Assembly: GCA_964652155.1 (NCBI GenBank)
Contig: CAZZBK010000035.1
Location: forward strand, 1 to 41,134
Direction: 5' to 3'
DNA from: CAZZBK01 sp964652155
GTDB taxonomy: Bacteria > Planctomycetota > Planctomycetia > Pirellulales > PNKZ01
DNA: 41,134 bases
Positions 1-10,300 of the stretch are shown in pieces; positions within the stretch are counted from its first letter, which is position 1; each line of letters begins with the position of its first letter. Both the position numbers and the translations under genes were made by a program. Below the pieces are notes generated by a model, which searched no databases, was not told the origin of the DNA, and saw only the letters and a list, made by a program, of their open reading frames with translations.

Positions 1-514
1 CGGGCCAACCGAGATAACCGTCGCCGACCTTGCTGAAGACGTTCTTGTACTTCAGCCGGTCGAGCGTTTGTCGTGCCTTGCGACCCAGCTCGGGGACGAT
101 CTCGATCGAATAGACCTCGTGGACGATGGGGCTCAGGACCGCCGCCTGATAGCCGCTGCCGGTGCCGATCTCGAGCACCTTGTCGGTCGGCTGTGGATCG
201 ATTTGCTCGGTCATGTACGCGACGATGAACGGAGGCGAGATTGTCTGCCCCTCGCCGATCGGCAGCGCCATGTCGTAGTACGCCTTGAGCCGCTCGCGAA
301 ACGGGACAAACTCGTGCCGCTGCGTGTTGCGAATCGAGTCAATGACGCGCGGGTTGGTAATGCCCGCGCCGACAATTTCGGTCTCGACCATCTGGCGTCG
401 CATTTCAGGAAAGTTTGGTCCCTGAGCCGGGCTCGGTGTCGGGGCCCAGAGCGTCGACGCGACCAGGGCGAGCGCTGAGTAAAAAGTTCCCCGACGAGCG
501 TCAAGCGAGCACAT
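1..514 (-). CDS. pcm: Protein-L-isoaspartate O-methyltransferase, exported, cut by the window edge
   Basis: The minus-strand frame starts at ATG 514 and is still open at base 1, so about 171 N-terminal residues are present and the C-terminus is missing. It reads MRRQMVETEIVGAGI, then RHEFVPFRERLKAYYDMALPIGEGQTISPPFIVAYM and the SAM-binding motif VLEIGTGSGYQAAVL, the standard order for the PCMT family that methylates L-isoaspartyl residues in damaged proteins. About 30 residues precede the family core, with a hydrophobic run (FYSALALVAS) and an Ala-rich end (PSPAQG) that looks like a signal peptide, so the enzyme probably acts outside the cytoplasm. GGAG lies 9 bases before the ATG. The family call is firm; the export is inferred. 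Confidence 0.9.
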   Translation of the reverse strand, partial: MCSLDARRGTFYSALALVASTLWAPTPSPAQGPNFPEMRRQMVETEIVGAGITNPRVIDSIRNTQRHEFVPFRERLKAYYDMALPIGEGQTISPPFIVAYMTEQIDPQPTDKVLEIGTGSGYQAAVLSPIVHEVYSIEIVPELGRKARQTLDRLKYKNVFSKVGDGYLGWP

Positions 515-672
515 GATGGACAACTCCGACGAATGGGTGCAGCCGATCCTTGATCCACCTTACCACGAGTTTCCCGCGATTGCCTACCGCGAATCGCCCT
601 ACTCCCCCACCGCGACAGTTGACATAATGGTAACTCGAAAACTGACGATCGTCCCACCACGGTGTGCCGTCT

Positions 673-2502
673 ATGTCCAACTCGACCCTGCGTGAGTATG
701 TCGTTGGTCGGATCTTGCCGCATGTACAGACGCCGGCCCAGTACCTGGGTGGCGAATGGAACAGCGTGCAAAAACGGCACGTCGACGTGCGTGGGACACT
801 CTGTCTGGCCTTTCCCGACCCCTACAAAATCGGCATGAGCCATCATGGGCTGCAAGTCCTGTACACGCTCATGAACGACCGCGATTGGGCCTGCGAACGG
901 GCCTTCACGCCGCTGCTCGACATGGAAGCGGCGCTGCGTCGTCACGGCAAACCGCTGTACAGCCTCGAAACCTTCACGCCGCTCGTCGACTTCGACGTGC
1001 TCGGCTTCACGCTGCAATACGAGATGTCGTATGTCAACATCCTGACGATGCTCGACCTCGGCGGCATCCCGTTGCATAGCGATGAACGCACGCTCGATCA
1101 TCCACTGGTGATTGCCGGCGGACCGTGTGCGCAGAACCCCGAGCCGATCGCGCCCTTCATCGACGTGTTCGTCACCGGCGATGGCGAACCGTCGCTGCCG
1201 CTGATCTGCGAGCTGTGGCGCGAACTGAAGCGCGACGCCCGCTCACTCGGTGGCCCCCAGTCGCTCGCGGCGGCTCAGCAGCAGCGCGAAGAACTGCTGC
1301 ACGAATTGGCCCGGCGACTGCCGTTTGCGTATGTGCCAAGGTTGTATCGCGATGTGTACACGACCGACGGTCGCTTTCTGAACCTCGAGCCGACGCATGA
1401 CGACATCCCGACGACGATCGAGCCGTCGGTGATCGACGACCTGGAAGGGACGCCGCTGCCGACGCGGCCCATCGTGCCGCACATCGAGTGTGTCCACGAC
1501 CGCATTGCGATCGAGATCATGCGGGGTTGTCCGTGGCAGTGTCGGTTCTGCCAGAGCACGGTCATCAAGCGTCCGTTGCGTGTCCGGTCGGTCGAGACGA
1601 TCGTGAGCGCGGCGCTGGAGTCGTATCGCAACACGGGCTTCGATGAGATCTCGCTGCTGTCGCTCTCCTCGAGCGACTATCCGTACTTCGAGCAGCTCGT
1701 GCGACGGATGCAAGACGTGTTTCATCCGCTGGGCGTGCGGATCGTGCTCCCGAGCCTGCGGGTGAACGAGCAGTTGCGGAGCATGGCGGCGCTGATGGCC
1801 GAGGATCGCCGCGGCTTGACACTCGCCCCCGAGGTGGCCCGCGACGACATGCGTGAGCAGATTCGCAAGAAGATCAAGAACGAGGACCTGTACGAGGGTT
1901 GTCGACAAGCCTTCCGGCACGGTTGGCAGCAAGTGAAGCTCTACTTCCTCTGCGGGCTACCGGGAGAGCGGCCCATCGACCTGGACGGCATTGTCGACAT
2001 GGCCGAGACGATTGCCCGGATCGGAAAAGAAGAGTTTGGCCGCTATGCGAAGGTGACGGCGAGCGTATCGAATTTCGTACCCAAGTCGCACACGCCTTAC
2101 CAGTGGAACGCGATGCAAACGCCCGACTATTTTCGCTGGGCGCACAAGCGACTGTGGCAGCGGCGGCGAATCAAGAGCGTGAACATCAAGTGCCATGAGG
2201 TGCCCACCAGCATGCTCGAAGGGGCTTTGAGTCGGGGCGATCGTCGGCTGGCGCCGGTCATCGAGCTGGCCTGGCGACGCGGCGCGCGGCTCGACGGTTG
2301 GTACGAGCACTTGGATGTCGATCGCTGGTGGCAAGCGATGGCCGACTGCGGTGTCGAGCGCGAGGCGTTGCTGCATCGCCCGTATGAACTGTTCGATCGC
2401 TTGCCCTGGGATCATCTCAACGTTCGCAAGGGGCGTGCGTATCTGGAGAAAGAACAACTCCGCGCCGTCGATCAACTGACCGCCCTGGCGACCGTGGAGT
2501 AA
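673..2502 (+). CDS. B12-binding/radical SAM protein, TIGR03960-like
   Basis: A 609-residue protein. The N-terminal half resembles a cobalamin-binding-like region (FPDPYKIGMSHHGLQVLY; VIAGGPCAQNPEPIAPFIDVFVTGDGE). The second half is a radical SAM domain with the [4Fe-4S] motif C286-x3-C290-x2-C293 (GCPWQCRFCQST) and downstream motifs EISLLSLSSSDY and LTLAPEVARDDMREQIRKKI. This arrangement matches the TIGR03960 family, whose substrate is not known. In many bacteria the family is fused to, or next to, a DUF2344 protein; none is present here. I prefer ATG 673 over GTG 664, which would add three residues; neither has a clear ribosome site. Confidence 0.85.
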   Translation: MSNSTLREYVVGRILPHVQTPAQYLGGEWNSVQKRHVDVRGTLCLAFPDPYKIGMSHHGLQVLYTLMNDRDWACERAFTPLLDMEAALRRHGKPLYSLETFTPLVDFDVLGFTLQYEMSYVNILTMLDLGGIPLHSDERTLDHPLVIAGGPCAQNPEPIAPFIDVFVTGDGEPSLPLICELWRELKRDARSLGGPQSLAAAQQQREELLHELARRLPFAYVPRLYRDVYTTDGRFLNLEPTHDDIPTTIEPSVIDDLEGTPLPTRPIVPHIECVHDRIAIEIMRGCPWQCRFCQSTVIKRPLRVRSVETIVSAALESYRNTGFDEISLLSLSSSDYPYFEQLVRRMQDVFHPLGVRIVLPSLRVNEQLRSMAALMAEDRRGLTLAPEVARDDMREQIRKKIKNEDLYEGCRQAFRHGWQQVKLYFLCGLPGERPIDLDGIVDMAETIARIGKEEFGRYAKVTASVSNFVPKSHTPYQWNAMQTPDYFRWAHKRLWQRRRIKSVNIKCHEVPTSMLEGALSRGDRRLAPVIELAWRRGARLDGWYEHLDVDRWWQAMADCGVEREALLHRPYELFDRLPWDHLNVRKGRAYLEKEQLRAVDQLTALATVE

Positions 2503-2521
2503 TCGATTCATCGCTCAGTAA

Positions 2522-2545
2522 CGGCGGCAGAGCCGCCGGCTTGGG
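2522..2545 (+). repeat. Intergenic palindromic repeat, family C (CTTGGG-tailed hairpin)
   Basis: The stem CGGCGGC / GCCGCCG is followed by GCTTGGG, just after the radical SAM gene. The same design recurs at 4227-4251, 18323-18346 and, inverted, 41109-41134. There is no U-tract, so it is a repeat element that may or may not end transcription. Confidence 0.6.
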
Positions 2546-2586
2546 TATTTCCCTCGGCCCCCACTCCTTGCCCCACTCCGCTCCCC

Positions 2587-3426
2587 ATGCCTTATCGCCT
2601 ACTTGCACTCGATATCGATGGCACGGTCGTCAATAGCCGCGACGAGTTGACGGCGGCGACGCGCTGTGCCTTGCAGAGGGCAGCCGCGGCGGGGGTCCGT
2701 ATCGTGCTGGCCACCGGTCGTCGTTACAGTCGTGCCTTGCCGCTGGTCGAGCCGCTCGGGATCGACGCGCCGCTGATCACCGCCAGCGGAGCACTCGTCA
2801 AGCGTCCCAGCGATCACGGTACACTTTACCGCGCGGAGTTCGCGGGACGACTGTTGTACGATCTGCTCCGCGTGGTCGAACGGGCCGGGTTCGATGCCGT
2901 GCTCTATGGCGACACGTATGGAGAAGGGTTCGACTTCTACATCCCGCGGCGCGAGGTCGCCGAGCCCGCGTTGGCTGAGTATCTGGAGCTCAACGCACAG
3001 TGCGAACGCGTGATGCCGCAGTTGATGCGCGACCCGCCCGAGGGGATCTTCGCGGGCTTTGCCACGGGGACGCGCGAGGCCATGCTCGCGCTGCATGAGC
3101 AGTTGCAGCTCTCCTTCCCCGGTCAGTTATACACGCACGTCATTCGCTCGCCGCGCTACCGTGGCCACATGTGCGAGATTGCCCCGGCCGGGGCGACGAA
3201 GTGGTCGGGCGTGTTGCAGTTGGCGCGGCAATGGGGCATCACGAACGACGAGATCTGCGCCGTCGGTGATGATGTGAACGACATTCCGATGATCGAGTCG
3301 GCTGGCCTGGGGATCGCGATGGGCAACGCCGTGGCCGAGACCAAGGCGGTGGCCGATCGCATCGCCCCGCACCATGACGCCGACGGCATCGTGCAGGTTG
3401 TCGAGTGGGTGCTCGAAGGGGGGTAA
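2587..3426 (+). CDS. HAD-superfamily phosphatase, Cof type (subclass IIB)
   Basis: A 279-residue soluble protein. HAD motif I is LALDIDGTVV with the nucleophile D9 and general acid/base D11. Motif II is IVLATGRRY. A cap region follows, and a late lysine (GATKW) and motif IV GDDVNDIPMIESAGLGIAMGNA close the fold. Length and motif order fit Cof-like HAD-IIB hydrolases, which dephosphorylate sugar phosphates, nucleotides or cofactors; the substrate cannot be read from sequence. The next gene, a sigma factor, starts 157 bases downstream and looks unrelated. Confidence 0.9.
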   Translation: MPYRLLALDIDGTVVNSRDELTAATRCALQRAAAAGVRIVLATGRRYSRALPLVEPLGIDAPLITASGALVKRPSDHGTLYRAEFAGRLLYDLLRVVERAGFDAVLYGDTYGEGFDFYIPRREVAEPALAEYLELNAQCERVMPQLMRDPPEGIFAGFATGTREAMLALHEQLQLSFPGQLYTHVIRSPRYRGHMCEIAPAGATKWSGVLQLARQWGITNDEICAVGDDVNDIPMIESAGLGIAMGNAVAETKAVADRIAPHHDADGIVQVVEWVLEGG

Positions 3427-3583
3427 ATCCCGTGCGCTCGTGTCTTTCGTTGTCCGCTGGCGCGGCTAACGGGAGGCAGGCTCTCCATTCGCGAAAAATG
3501 AGTGGCCCCGGGCTGCGAGGGGGTGCGGGCTCTGCTAGGATAGGGGCTCTTCTTCGCCGCTCGACAGGGAGCTGATCCGACTC

Positions 3584-4186
3584 ATGCTCAGCGAATCGAT
3601 CTCGGTGCCCGAGCCCTCGACCTCAGTGTCGCTCTTGGAGCGCGTGAAGCTTCGTGACAACGAGGCTTGGTCACGATTCGTTCGCCTGTATGGGCCGACC
3701 ATCTACCGCTGGGCGCGACGCGCCGCGCTGCAGCCCAGCGACGCGGCCGACGTGGTGCAAGACGTGTTTCAAGCGGTGTCCGAGCACATCGGCCGCTTCC
3801 GTCGACAGTCGGATCGCGACACGTTCTCGGGCTGGCTGTGGATGGTCACGCGCAATAAGGTGCGCGATCACCTGCGTCGCCGGGCGGCCTCGCCGAACGT
3901 GCTCGGCGGCTCGGTCGGGCAAGACCTGGTCAATCAACTCCCGTTGCCCGAGCACGTTGACGAGCCCGCGGACCGTTTGACCTCGGAGCTGGCGCATCGG
4001 GCGCTTGAGTTGATCCAGACCGACTTCGAACCCAGCACGTGGCAGGCGTTCCTCCGCTCGACGGTCGACGAGCACTCGGTGGCGGACGTGGCCCGCGAGC
4101 TGGGCCTGAGCGTCGCGGCGGTGTACAAAGCCAAGTCGCGCATACTGTTGCGGCTACGGAAGGAACTGGAAGGCCTGCTCGATTAG
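3584..4186 (+). CDS. ECF-type RNA polymerase sigma factor
   Basis: A 200-residue sigma-70 family protein with only regions 2 and 4. Region 2 reads LYGPTIYRWARRAALQPSDAADVVQDVFQAVSEHIGRF and ends in the promoter-binding helix TFSGWLWMVTRNKVRDHLRRR. Region 4 carries a helix-turn-helix, EHSVADVARELGLSVAAVYKAKSRILLRLRKEL. It lies 164 bases upstream of the giant kinase gene, whose own N-terminus carries a zinc motif like those of anti-sigma factors. Planctomycetes are known for ECF factors encoded beside Hanks-type kinases. I infer that the kinase binds or modifies this factor. Confidence 0.92.
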   Translation: MLSESISVPEPSTSVSLLERVKLRDNEAWSRFVRLYGPTIYRWARRAALQPSDAADVVQDVFQAVSEHIGRFRRQSDRDTFSGWLWMVTRNKVRDHLRRRAASPNVLGGSVGQDLVNQLPLPEHVDEPADRLTSELAHRALELIQTDFEPSTWQAFLRSTVDEHSVADVARELGLSVAAVYKAKSRILLRLRKELEGLLD

Positions 4187-4226
4187 GTGCGGGGTTCACG
4201 GTCGATTGATACGAGATCGCGTCTCC

Positions 4227-4251
4227 CCGGCGGCCCAGCCGCCGGCTTGGG
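4227..4251 (+). repeat. Intergenic palindromic repeat, family C
   Basis: CCGGCGGC / GCCGCCGG hairpin followed by CTTGGG, between the sigma factor and the kinase gene. It is one of four copies in the window. Confidence 0.6.
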
Positions 4252-4350
4252 AAAATGACCGCGAAAAAATAAGTGTCAAACCCGGGCGTTATACCTGGTG
4301 AAGCGAGTTAAACTCACCCCACCTCCCACACCCCTCGCCCCTCTCCTCCC

Positions 4351-7300
4351 ATGCACCCCACCAAGATCGAACTCAGCGAGTTTCTCCAAGGCAAGCTCCC
4401 GGGCGAGGCCTGCGACTCGATCGTGTCGCACCTGGAGTCATGCCCGCCGTGCCAAGAGACGATTCGGGCCTTGGAGCCGTCGGGCGACACACTGCTGGAA
4501 GGGTTGAAAAACGCGCCGCCGCCGACTCCCGCCGAGCCGGAGTGTGAGCGGGCGATCCGTCAGGCGGCCGCGCGGATGCCGACCGCTGAGCGCACTGCCC
4601 CGCCCGCGCCTGTCGAGCCGACCGCGAGCCAAGGGGTGACGCGCGAACGGTTCATCACCCTGATGCTCGAGACCGGCATTGTCTCGGCCGAGCAGTGGCC
4701 GTCGCTCGAACGCCAAGCCGAGGTCGTCAAGGCCACCGATGCCGCCGCACTCGCCCGGGTGCTCGTGCAATTGAACGTACTGACCAAGTTGCAGGCGACG
4801 GGACTGTTCCAGAACAAGACCCGGGGATTGGTGTTTGGCGAGTACGTCGTGCTCGACCGCATTGGGGCCGGCGGCATGGGGCAGGTGTTCAAGGCCCGGC
4901 ATCGTCGCATGGACCGGCTCGTGGCCCTCAAGGTGATGTCTCCCGCCGCGATGAAAAATGCCGACGCCGTCAAGCGCTTCGAGCGCGAGGTCCGGGCCGC
5001 CGCCAAGCTCGCGCATCCGAACATCGTGCATGCCTACGACGCGGGCCAGCAGGACGGCATGCATTTTCTGGTGATGGAATTCGTCGATGGCCCCGACTTG
5101 TCGAACGTGCTCAAGAAGCAAGGACCGTTCGCCCCGCAGCAGGCGGCCAAGTGCCTCGTGCAAGCCGCCCGCGCACTGGCCTTTGCCCACGGCAAAGGGG
5201 TCGTACACCGCGACATCAAGCCGGGCAACATGCTCATCGACCACGATGGGACGGTCAAGCTGCTCGACCTGGGGTTGGCGCGGATGGACGATCCGCTCGG
5301 CGGAGCCGGCAATGACGGACTCACGCAGACCGGTCAGATGATGGGCACCGTCGACTACATGGCCCCCGAGCAGGCTTACAACACCCGCGAGGCGGGCCCG
5401 CCGGCCGACGTGTACAGCCTCGGCTGCTCGATCTATCGGCTCGTGACCGGCGAGAGCGTCTACCCGGGCGAGTCGAGCGTGGAAAAAATCTTGGCCCATC
5501 GCGAGAAGCCGATCCCGTCGTTGCGCCAAGGCCGACCGGCGGTGTCGCCGGCGTTCGACCAACTGTTCCAGCGAATGCTGGCCAAGCAGCCTGGCGATCG
5601 GCCCACGATGGCGCAGGTCGTGACCGAGCTCGAGGCGATTAGTGAGGGGATTGTCACCGTGCATGCGCCGGTGATCGCGCGTGAAGGGTTGCCGAAGCCA
5701 GCGAGCAGCCCGTTGCCGGCGTCGTTGCCCAAGTCGGCTGCTGTCGCCGGTCATCGTTCGCCGCCGCGCAAGAATCGTCGGCTGCTTGTTGGAGCCGGTG
5801 CCGCTGGCTTTCTGCTCATGCTGTTGGGCATTTGGGTGATCGTTCGCGACAAAGACGGCAACGAGATCGCCCGTGTCAAAGCGCCCGAGGGGGCGACGGT
5901 GACGGTGCAGAACGAGGCCCCCGCCGCACCCACCAAGGTCGCATCGGCCACGCCTACCAAGACCGCACCTGCCCAGCCGTCAGCCGTGAAGCCCCCGGTC
6001 GTAAAGCCCCCTGTCGTGAGTTCTCCACCGCCGGTGGTTAGCGCCGCGGGTTCGCCGCCGGGCGACTACGCCTTGAGCTTCGGCAATGATTCGTCGGTCG
6101 TATTGCCGGAGTCGCTTAACGCGGCGTTGGATCTGGTCGGGCCGATGACGATCGAGACCTGGGTCATGTCGACAGCGACGGCTGCCGAGAGTAAGGGCGA
6201 TGTTCCCGTCGTCGGCGTCGGCGGGAATAGTTTCGGCTTGTACCTCAACGGTCTTGGCAATTGGCAATTTCGCGGTTATTGGGCGAAAAAGGCCCCCGAC
6301 GGCAGTTGGTACACCGGCGGAGGCGCAAACGCCCACGGGGACCACCAGAAACCTCAACGGCGCCATCTGGCCTACGTTCGTACGGACAAGCAGTTTCTCC
6401 TGTTCAAAGACGGCGTGCTTACCGGCACAAGTGATGCCTTTCCTCAGGCTCTAGCCCTGGCTCCGCAGCCGCCGATCACGATCGGTGGCTCAGGCGGATT
6501 AAGTCATTTCCACGGCCTGGTTGACGAAGTCCGGTTCTCGAAGGTTGCTCGCTATACCAAGCCGTTCACGCCCTCATCGCGTTTCGAGCCCGACGCCGAC
6601 ACGACGGCTCTCTACCACTTCGACGAAGGGACCGGCGACGTCCTGCACGACGCCTCGGGCAACAAGCACGACGGCAAGATCGTCGGGGCGAAATGGGTCC
6701 GCGCCGATGGTGGACCGATAACGCCCGCTCCGTCAAGTTCACCGCCGCCGGGCGACTACGCCCTCCACGCGAGCAAGGTGTCGACCGGCTTAATGCTCGA
6801 CTTTTCAAGGCCGTTCACGTTTGAGGCCTACATCACGCCGTCAATTGGGCCAGATTCCACGAAAGTGCATCAAACCTCGCTCATGGTGTGGAACACGATC
6901 AACTTGTTGAGTGGTAAGGATTGGTCATGGCGCATGTTTACGACCGATGAAAAATTGAAAACCGTCGCTGCCCAGAGTACGCTCGTTCCCCAACCCGGCG
7001 TTCGCACACACGTGGCCGGAATCTACACGCCGCAGGAATTGCGCTTGTACGTAAACGGCAAGAAGGCTGCCGTTCAAGACCTGTCCGGGGTTCAGTACCA
7101 GGGCACCGGTCAACCTTTTTCGATCGGTTACGGGTTAATAGACCAGTTTGACGAAGTTCGCGTTTCACAGGTCGCCCGCTACGACAAAGACTTCACGCCG
7201 CAGTCGCGGTTCGAGCCCGACGCTGACACGTTATTGCTGTTTCACTGTGACGAAGGGACGGGCGACGTCCTGCACGACGCCTCGGGCAACAAGCACGAGG

Positions 7301-10300
7301 GCACGATCATCGGGGCGAAATGGGTGCGAGCCGACGGTGGGGCGATTCATTCCGCCGCCGCCGCAACCACACTCGTCGCTGGTCCGTCGAACCAGGCGTG
7401 GAACACACCGGCCTTCCAGCAATGGATGATGGACGTGCAGGCCATGAGTGCCGAGGAGCAAGTGAAGGCCGTCGTAAAAAGAGTGCAGGAATCGAATCCC
7501 AGCTATGACGGTTGGGAAGAGCACAAGGTCGAGAACAATATGGTAACGGAGCTGGCCTTGAAGGAATTGGCGAATATTTCGCCGGTACGCGCCTTGCTCC
7601 AACTGAAAGCACTTTCCATTCGTGGCGGCGTGAAGCCGCAACAACAAACCACCGATCTTTCGTCTCTGCAAGGCATGAGTCTGACTGCCATCGATCTTCG
7701 CTACAATTATTCGCTCACCGACTTGTCGCCGCTCAAGGCGATGCCACTTCAAAAAATTGATCTTCAAGGGACTGCGGTTACCGACCTGTCGCCGCTCAGA
7801 GGAATGCCTTTGACGTATATCAATTTAACGTATTCCGTCTCCGACTTGTCTCCGCTCGAAGACTGCAAGTCGCTCATCTGGGTGTATGGCATAAATCCAA
7901 ACGTCCCCGCAGCGAGTCTCGCCGCCCTGCAAAAAGCGCTGCCCAAGTGCTCGATCCACGTTCCGGCGAAGGCAACCAATAATCCGACGACCGCTCCACC
8001 ACTCGCCGTGGCCCCCTTCGACTCTGCGCAGGCCAAGGCCCATCAAGCCGCCTGGGCCCAGCACTTGGGCACGACGGTCGAGACGACCAACAGCGTCGGC
8101 GCGAAGATGATCCTCATCCCGCCCGGCGAGTTCCTGATGGGCAGCAGCGACGAGCAAATTGCGGCGGCGTTGAAAGAGGCCGAAGAAATCAAAGCTGATA
8201 GCAGAGTCATCAGCCAAATCGGAAAGGCCGAACGACCGCAACACAAGATCGTAATCTCCCAACCGTTGCTGATGAGTGCGACCGAAGTGACCATCGGCCA
8301 GTTCAAGAAGTTCGCCGCCGCCACGGGCTACCAAACCGAAGCGGAGAAAGCAGCCAAAGATGCAAAGACGGTGACCTACCGCTCCGCCGTGAGTGACGCT
8401 TTACCGGCGTGTTTGATTACTTGGAATGACGCTACGGCATACTGCCAGTGGCTTTCAACCCAAGAGAAAACAACCTATCGCTTGCCGACCGAAGCCGAAT
8501 GGGAATACGCCTGTCGGGCCGGCACGACGACGCAGTATTCGTTCGGCGACGACATGGCGTTGTTGGATCAATACGGTTGGTACACCAAGAACTACGGCAG
8601 CGGTGCGCATTCGGTGGGCACGGTGTTGCCGAACAACTTCGGCCTGTTCGACATGCACGGCAGCTTGGCCGAGTGGTGCAGCGATTATTACGATGAGAAA
8701 CGGTACGAGAAGCCCTCTCTCAACGACCCAAACGGCCCATCTGCCGGCTCCACTCGTGTGATGCGCGGCGGCTACTGGGGCAGCATCGCTTCCCAATGTC
8801 GCTGTGCGTATCGCTACTACAGCGTGTCGTCGTTCCCTCACCACGCCCACGGCTTTCGCGTCGTGCGAGAGCTCGCCGCCCCGGCGTCGACGGCGAGCGT
8901 CACACCGCAGCCCACCGTCCCCGCGGTTGCTCCGCCGGTCCCGAAGCCGACCGGCCCAGTTCCGCCCCTCGCCGTCGCTCCGTTCGACGCCGCGCAGGCC
9001 AAGGCCCATCAAGCAGCCTGGGCCAAGCATTTGGGCACGACGGTCGAGACGACCAACAGCGTCGGCGCGAAGATGATCCTCATCCCGCCCGGCGAGTTCC
9101 TGATGGGGAGCACCGACGAGCAAGTCGCGGCGGCGTTGAAAGAGGCCGAGGCGATCAAGGCCGATCAAGCTTTCAAGGACCACCTCCAAACTTCCGAGCG
9201 ACCGCAACACCAAGTCAGCATCACCAAGCCATTCCGGATGGGTGCCACGGAAGTGACGGTCGGTCAGTTCAAGAAGTTCGTTGCCGCGACCGGCTACCAG
9301 ACCGACGTGGAGAAAGCGGCCCAACCGCAACCTCCGCCCTACCTCAATCCCGGCTACGCCGTGACCGACGATTCACCGGCCGCGGCGATTACCTGGGACG
9401 ATGCGGCCGCTTACTGCAAGTGGTTGAGCGACCAAGAAAAGACCACGTACCGTCTGCCGACCGAGGCGGAATGGGAATACGCTTGTCGGGCGGGCACGAC
9501 GACGCGGTATTCATTTGGCGACGACGTGGCGCTTTTGCCTCAATACAGTTGGCAAGGCCAAAGCGGCCGCCAATCCCATGCGGTCGGCACGAAGCTGCCG
9601 AACGGTTTTGGGCTCTTCGACATGCACGGCAACGTGCAGGAATGGTGCGGAGATTTCTACGTCGAAAATGGTTACGGGGCAACTCCGCAAAGTGATCCCA
9701 CCGGCCCAGCCGCGCCGTCCGCCAAGGGTGGTCGCGTGATGCGCGGCGGGCACATCTTCGAGTTCCGGTGTCACTCCGCGTATCACAGCGGCGACACGGC
9801 GACGAACCGACGGAATTTCAACGGCTTCCGCGTGGTGCGAGAAATGAGCGTCACCCCAGTCGCGCCTGAGACCGTGGCGGTGGCTACAGTCACGCCGACT
9901 GCTCCGGTGTTGCCCGTCTCGCCTTCGCCGGCGAATCCGGCGGCGACAGCAACTCAGCCCACCTCGGCCACCACGCTCGTTTGCGAACGGTTGTTGGCCA
10001 AACTGAAGCCGGTTGGCCTGTCGTCCTCATCGCAGGCGTTCGACGGACCCGACGGTGACGGGCGTCGCGGGGCCAACGGCTTCGTGGTGTCCGCGCCTGC
10101 CGATTGGCAAACGCGCGGCACCACGTGGCATTTAAAGTATTTGTGGAGCGATACGGCCCACGGGCTCACGCTCGTCCATCCGTTGCGAAACGGTCATGTG
10201 CGCGTGCAAATCATTCCACAACAGGTCAATCTTTATCCGGGCGGAGCGGTGACCACGAGCTTTTACTATGTCACCGGCAAGTCGCCCCACCCGCTGTTCA

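Noticed and set aside
4438..5754. A 438-codon minus-strand frame opposite the kinase domain
   Set aside because: A shadow of an unmistakable kinase; its His/Arg-rich composition is that of a reverse-complement frame.
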